DNA of 64,000 bases from contig NC_008553.1 in NCBI RefSeq assembly GCF_000014945.1, forward strand, positions 1,240,001-1,304,000, in the 5' to 3' direction. The position numbers and the translations under genes are program-made. Positions within the stretch are counted from its first letter, which is position 1, and each line of letters opens with the position of its first letter. The notes beneath the pieces were generated by a model, which did not search any database, was not told where the DNA came from, and saw only the letters and a list, made by a program, of their open reading frames with translations. Below are positions 59,628-64,000 of the stretch, one piece after another. The stretch comes from Methanothrix thermoacetophila PT (GTDB lineage: Archaea > Halobacteriota > Methanosarcinia > Methanotrichales > Methanotrichaceae).

Positions 59628-60671
59628 ATGAGATCGTTGCTCGCGCTCCTCTCAGTTCTGATCTTCATCCAGGGGTCTGCTATCTCACAGCAGGTGGAGG
59701 ACATCTATTCGAATATCGATTCATGTGATGTGACTGTATCTGGCAATGTGTCTGGCTCTCATCTCCAGGCCGACCTCACGCGCTCCGGTGTTCCTTTGAG
59801 CAGTTACGTGCTTCCACTGGATGCTCCCGGCACTCTGATAATCAGCTGGAACCTGAGCGATCCGGATGTGGGGGCATACGAGGCCTGCGCCAGCGTGACC
59901 AGAAGTGGAGAGGTCCTGGCGAGGAGATGCTACAGCTTCTACCATGGAGGAGAGGTCCCCGTCAGATTTGATGTCAGAGATTTTCTGGCAGACTCTTCCG
60001 GCATACACATGCTCATATATGCAGCGGATCCTGCGATCGTTGATATATATTACATGCTCATATCCGGAAACAGGGCTGTATATGTTTACAGGGACAGATC
60101 GGTGAAGATCGCGGGCGGCAGAGGCGTGCCGACGTTCATAGAATGGAAGTGGCCAGTGCTGCTGAATGCTGGAGAGACGTACACGGGGAGAGCGAAGATA
60201 GTCGAGCTGCCCGACGGCCAGACGCGTGCCTTCATGAACAGATTCGTCGCTGTGGAGAACGCCAGGATCACCGAGACATATGAAGATGAGATGGGCGCAT
60301 CTGCGACGGTTCTCGGCACATCAAGGGTGCCGTTCCGGGGAAGCCTCAGGTTCGTTCTGAGCAATGGTACAGAACTGGAGGTTGTCGAGAAGAAAACCCC
60401 GGTACTGCTCGATGGTGATGATGAGAGCGTGGAGATATCCTGGAACAGAACACTAGATCCTGGAATCTACCATCTAAAAGTGGTGCTGCTGAACAGCAGC
60501 GGAGCTGTGGTGGATATCAGAGAGAGCGTTATAGAGGCAGAGCCAGTCATCCGGAGAGGGTCAAATGAGAGCAGTGAGAGCAAGAGCAGTGCCTCTGCTC
60601 CAGCTATGGCTGGCCTGATTGCCATGTTGACGATCAGACAGATCATCAGAAGAAGGGGCAGAGCAGGATAG
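59628..60671 (+). CDS. Secreted, C-terminally anchored protein of unknown function
   Basis: The 347-residue protein has a signal peptide (SLLALLSVLIFIQGSAIS), two or three beta-sandwich-like domains with sequons, and a C-terminal helix (APAMAGLIAMLTIRQIIR) followed by basic residues, a typical archaeal surface anchor. The ATG at 59628 is chosen because the signal peptide starts there; upstream codons back to 59361 are open but not protein-like. CTATAAAG about 30 bases before the ATG would give an almost leaderless transcript. Function unknown. Confidence 0.72.
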   Translation: MRSLLALLSVLIFIQGSAISQQVEDIYSNIDSCDVTVSGNVSGSHLQADLTRSGVPLSSYVLPLDAPGTLIISWNLSDPDVGAYEACASVTRSGEVLARRCYSFYHGGEVPVRFDVRDFLADSSGIHMLIYAADPAIVDIYYMLISGNRAVYVYRDRSVKIAGGRGVPTFIEWKWPVLLNAGETYTGRAKIVELPDGQTRAFMNRFVAVENARITETYEDEMGASATVLGTSRVPFRGSLRFVLSNGTELEVVEKKTPVLLDGDDESVEISWNRTLDPGIYHLKVVLLNSSGAVVDIRESVIEAEPVIRRGSNESSESKSSASAPAMAGLIAMLTIRQIIRRRGRAG

Positions 60672-60883
60672 GAGAGATATACTGGTAATACAAAAGTCCG
60701 CCCTCATCCACAGATAACTCGACTGTAAAAGTCGTCTCGAAATATCTGATGCTATCGGTACATCACCTTGAGTACCAAGAACTCTTGGGCATTCTGCTCA
60801 GTTCTGGCGTATATCCTATTCGGATAGACCCCTGTCTGGAACCGAAGGATTTATTTACCGATAGTGGATCAAGGTGAATACGT

Positions 60884-60957
60884 GGGCTCGTGGTCTAGCT
60901 GGTTATGACGTCGCCTTGACATGGCGGAGGTCATGCGTTCGAATCGCATCGAGCCCA
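60884..60957 (+). tRNA. tRNA-Val (anticodon GAC)
   Basis: A 74-base cloverleaf: acceptor GGGCTCG/CGAGCCC, anticodon stem TCGCC/GGCGG with loop TTGACAT, T arm ATGCG-TTCGAAT-CGCAT, discriminator A. No CCA is encoded and no intron is seen. A TATA-like ATTTATTTA near 60848 fits the spacing for its promoter. Confidence 0.95.
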
Positions 60958-60959
60958 TT

Positions 60960-61032
<73 letters not shown>

Positions 61033-61276
61033 TCGCGCACATGATTTTCAGCCTGTATTTCTGTCACGCGGAGAGTGGTGTCTGCTGGCAGTGTTGCCAT
61101 ATGGATTCGCACCCAACCTGCAGCTTCACACTGGCGAAGTTGTTCCACACGCATATCATCATCGAATAACTATTTACGATGTGAGCTGCATAAGGCAGAT
61201 GGCTGATTATCATGCTTTGTGTGTGCAGCCAAAGCGTATCAGACATTGATGGTATCATGAGAGGGTGTGATAGATC

Positions 61277-63313
61277 GTGATGAGGCTCGTTCTTTGTGCA
61301 ATCATGCTGATTCTCCTCATTCCGTCTGAGGGGCGCGTGATAAGGGTCGATGATGACGGCGGCGCTGATTTCTCCAGCATTCAGGATGCTCTTGCCCTGG
61401 CAGGGGATGGCGATATAATAGAGGTGATGAGCGGGGTTTATGCGGAGAGCGTGAACATAACAAAGTCAGTATGTGTGCGAGGGGTCGACTCAGGAGAGGG
61501 CCTTCCTGTCCTGGACGGAGGCGGCCTGGATGGTTTTGTTGCCTCATCAGATGGCGTTAACGTGAGCGAATTCATCATAACGAATGCGAGCGCGTGGGGC
61601 GCAGCGGGCATCAGGGTTCTCTCAGAGAACGCGCTCATATCAAGATGCAACGTGAGCGACTCGTTCGCTGGTGTTCTCCTGCTAGGCGGGAACGGATCTG
61701 TTGTTGATTGCAATGTAACCGAATGCCACTTCGCCGGAATTGTGGCTGCATCCTCTCGTAATACCGTGAAAATGAACAGGGCACATGAGAACAACAATGC
61801 CGGTATCCTCATTCTAAGATCAGATGAGAATCTCGTGGAAGGCAACGATGCGAGCTACAACCTCGGAAGCGGGATAAAGGTTTACAAATCAAACGATTGT
61901 GTTGTAAGAAACAACACTGCAGATACTAATGATTACGGGATAGTGCTCTCCGAGTCTCATAGATGCACTGTTGAGGGCAACATCCTCGAGAACAACGATT
62001 ACGGCATATACCCATACCTCTCCTCCACGAACACCATATCCAGAAACACCGCGAGGACGAACGATTATGCTGTATACCTTTACAGCTCCTGGAATAACAC
62101 CATCACAGAAAACGACCTCAGGATGAATGATGCATACGGAATTCTGATATACTATTCAGATAATAATACGATCTCATCGAATGATCTGAGATCAAACGAG
62201 ATCGGCGGGCTGAGCGTGAGGGGTTCCAGAGGCAACAGATTATGCGGAAACATGATGGGCGACAGCCCATATTCGCTCCACATTGAGGACGCGGAGTTCA
62301 ATATCGCAGAAGGAAACCGGATAAGCAATGGCGAGACTGGAATCATTCTTGAGAGGTCAATGAACAACACTCTCTCCGGCAACACAATCTCTGAGACGCT
62401 TACAGGGATATCGGTCTCATCTGGCCGAGGGAATATCATTGAAGGGAATAACCTCACGGGATGTAGACTCGGCATAGAGGCGAACGCATCCATCGGGAGC
62501 ATAATATCAGCGAACATCATCGAGAGATGCGATCTGTGCGTTCATCTCCTCCACTCTCCGGCCTCCAGGCTCGAGGGCAACATCATCAGGCAGGGCAGCT
62601 CAGGGGTGCTCGTCGAGGCGTCCGATGGTTTTGCAGCGGTCGATAACACGTTCGATGGTGTGCCCAGAGCAATTACCATCACTGCATCCCACGGCTCCCG
62701 GGTATCGAACAGCAGCATAACCGGAGCTGACACCGCGATTCTCGTGAACTCCTCTGAAGAGGTGGTGGTGGAGGGCAACAGCATGAGCAACTCCACTGAG
62801 GGCATCAGGCTCCTCGCATCATATGATACAGAGATCGCCGGGAACGTCATCACAGGCGCTAAGAACGGAATCATCCTGGACGAATCGAATGAAAACACAA
62901 TCGAGGAGAATAACATCTCGAGATGCAACAGCGGGATCACGCTCTCACGCTCCTGGAGGAACGTTCTGATGATGAATAACATCTCATACAACACCAACGG
63001 CCTGGTGCTGGATGAGGGCATGTATCCCATAGAGTCAAGCGAGAATCAGATCTACCTCAACAGCTTCGTTCAGAACAGAAACGATGTCGTCTCATACATA
63101 TCGAGCAATTTCTGGAGCTCTCCCACGAGCATTCGATACATCTATCGCGGCAGGAGCTTCGAGAGCCGGATGGGCAACTACTGGCACGGTTTGGAGGGGG
63201 AGGACAGGAACGGCGATGGGATACTGGACAGTGGCAGGAGCGTTGGCCTCGAGGACGACCCCTATCCGCTCGCAGAGCCTCCGGAGAGGTACAGGGTGCT
63301 CTCAGGCGTGTGA
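61277..63313 (+). CDS. Secreted NosD/CASH-type parallel beta-helix protein
   Basis: The 678-residue protein has a signal peptide (LVLCAIMLILLIPSEG), then IRVDDDGGADFSSIQDALAL, the usual beginning of NosD-like right-handed beta helices, and about 20 turns of 22-24 residues with Asn ladders (for example NDYGIVLSESHRCTVEGNIL and NNTISGNTI-like units). It ends in a segment GNYWHGLEGEDRNGDGI like the C-terminal cap of the family. It has many sequons. It is likely a surface carbohydrate-binding or carbohydrate-modifying protein; the name NosD refers only to the domain. The start may be GTG 61277 or ATG 61280. Confidence 0.88.
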   Translation: MMRLVLCAIMLILLIPSEGRVIRVDDDGGADFSSIQDALALAGDGDIIEVMSGVYAESVNITKSVCVRGVDSGEGLPVLDGGGLDGFVASSDGVNVSEFIITNASAWGAAGIRVLSENALISRCNVSDSFAGVLLLGGNGSVVDCNVTECHFAGIVAASSRNTVKMNRAHENNNAGILILRSDENLVEGNDASYNLGSGIKVYKSNDCVVRNNTADTNDYGIVLSESHRCTVEGNILENNDYGIYPYLSSTNTISRNTARTNDYAVYLYSSWNNTITENDLRMNDAYGILIYYSDNNTISSNDLRSNEIGGLSVRGSRGNRLCGNMMGDSPYSLHIEDAEFNIAEGNRISNGETGIILERSMNNTLSGNTISETLTGISVSSGRGNIIEGNNLTGCRLGIEANASIGSIISANIIERCDLCVHLLHSPASRLEGNIIRQGSSGVLVEASDGFAAVDNTFDGVPRAITITASHGSRVSNSSITGADTAILVNSSEEVVVEGNSMSNSTEGIRLLASYDTEIAGNVITGAKNGIILDESNENTIEENNISRCNSGITLSRSWRNVLMMNNISYNTNGLVLDEGMYPIESSENQIYLNSFVQNRNDVVSYISSNFWSSPTSIRYIYRGRSFESRMGNYWHGLEGEDRNGDGILDSGRSVGLEDDPYPLAEPPERYRVLSGV

Positions 63314-63434
63314 TGGACGGATGTAGACTCCTGTAACCTCAACGCAGATGTGCCATCTGATCACCGGGCGCGTTTAGAAACGAGCCTCATCGTCGCACGA
63401 CGGCCGGGTTAAGTCGTTGATGAAGCCGTACTGG

Positions 63435-63938
63435 CTACCCCGTGCTGCCAGCTTCGCTGTAAGTCAGATCGAATACCATATCGGTCAGCCAGCGACGGAA
63501 CGACTCATTGTCGCTGAATTGCTTGAACAGCTCCGTATCATCCTGGAGCAACGCGGTCATCACCCGAACGAGGGCCTTGTCGTGCTCGATGCGTGCGTTT
63601 TGTTTGTCGGAATGCTTGCGTGCATTCTGGTAGGCGGTGTCGGCCGCTACGCGTGCAGGAATCTCCTCGGTGATCAGTTTGCGCACCCGATCGGCGTCTG
63701 TCCAGGGAATGTTGCCGAACTGATCATTAAAAGCCTTGATGATGTTCGAGAGACGGTCGAGCTCTGGTTCGTGCTTGTGTCCACCGCCCACAGTGGGCAC
63801 CGGTTCGATCTCGGCATCCGCATCGGGAAGCGCGATCCTCCTGCTCGCCTGCTTTTCGACCCGGTAGCTCTCCATGTCGATCGCCTCAAGGATGCCCTTT
63901 GAGAGGTCCTCCTCTTTCGGCGCCGGCAGTTTTGGAGC
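63435..63938 (-). pseudogene. C-terminal remnant of a type I restriction HsdR subunit
   Basis: On the minus strand, codons from 63938 to the stop at 63435 encode the C-terminal region of EcoEI-type HsdR: KLPAPKEEDLSKGILEAIDM, SYRVEKQASRRIALPDADAE, LDRLSNIIKAFNDQFGNIPW, ITEEIPARVAADTAYQNARK and SDNESFRRWLTDMVFDLTY. A TGA lies in frame immediately upstream, and protein-like sequence continues in another frame to the window edge, so a frameshift or truncation has broken the gene. The nuclease and motor domains are outside the window. It belongs to a different HsdR subtype than the relic at 43986-44126. Confidence 0.7.
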
Positions 63939-64000
63939 ACGGCGCGGACCTCATCGAGATGCTCTCTGCTAACCAACAACAGGCCGATCAAGAGCCAGCG

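Overview
The window reads as chromosomal DNA of an aceticlastic methanogen of the genus Methanothrix (Methanosaeta), probably close to the thermophilic species. The main evidence is three tandem AMP-forming acetyl-CoA synthetases, the first step of methanogenesis from acetate in this genus. Supporting evidence includes coenzyme F430 genes (cfbB, cfbC), archaeal AglB, Tfx, DUF63 and DUF2149 proteins, S-layer duplication domains, archaeal TATA boxes and tRNAs without encoded CCA. The identification rests on gene content and recalled family knowledge; no search was run.

Layout. 1-6.5 kb: an ExbB/DUF2149 pair cut by the window edge, a metallo-beta-lactamase fold protein, and the smc-scpA condensin operon. 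6.8-18.5 kb: core metabolism and housekeeping, namely a GltA/NfnB-like oxidoreductase, AglB oligosaccharyltransferase, DUF63, a DmrX-like flavoprotein, a Mut7-C protein, a transglutaminase-like protein, xseB, a HEAT-repeat protein, iorAB and thiC. 18.9-29.7 kb: small and secreted proteins, archaeal threonyl-tRNA synthetase, an S-layer protein, cfbC-cfbB, deoxyhypusine synthase and a sugar-phosphate nucleotidyltransferase. 29.7-44.1 kb: a visibly accessory, IS-scarred segment. It holds a glycosyltransferase stub, a repeat-bearing metalloprotease, a methyltransferase stub cut exactly at an IS5-type element, a BtuF/FecCD pair without ATPase, an IS1634-type element, transposase stubs, an IS-end-derived MITE-like repeat in two inverted copies, and a separate four-copy family of about 120 bp structured repeats. 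44.4-51.1 kb: acs1-acs2-acs3. 51.5-59.2 kb: a four-gene run (MoxR-type AAA, GXGXG beta-helix protein, VWA protein, second deoxyhypusine-synthase paralog) converging on a tungstate importer operon tupABC that ends in the regulator gene tfx. 59.6-64.0 kb: a secreted protein, tRNA-Val and tRNA-Phe, a NosD-like beta-helix protein, and the decayed C-terminus of a type I restriction subunit.

The most interesting locus is 51.5-59.2 kb. MoxR/VWA pairs elsewhere mature metal enzymes, GXGXG repeats occur in formylmethanofuran dehydrogenase subunit C, Tfx was described as a DNA-binding protein of the molybdenum formylmethanofuran dehydrogenase operon, and TupABC imports tungstate. I infer a candidate tungsten/molybdenum enzyme maturation module. 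The parts are recognisable from sequence; the functional link is inference.
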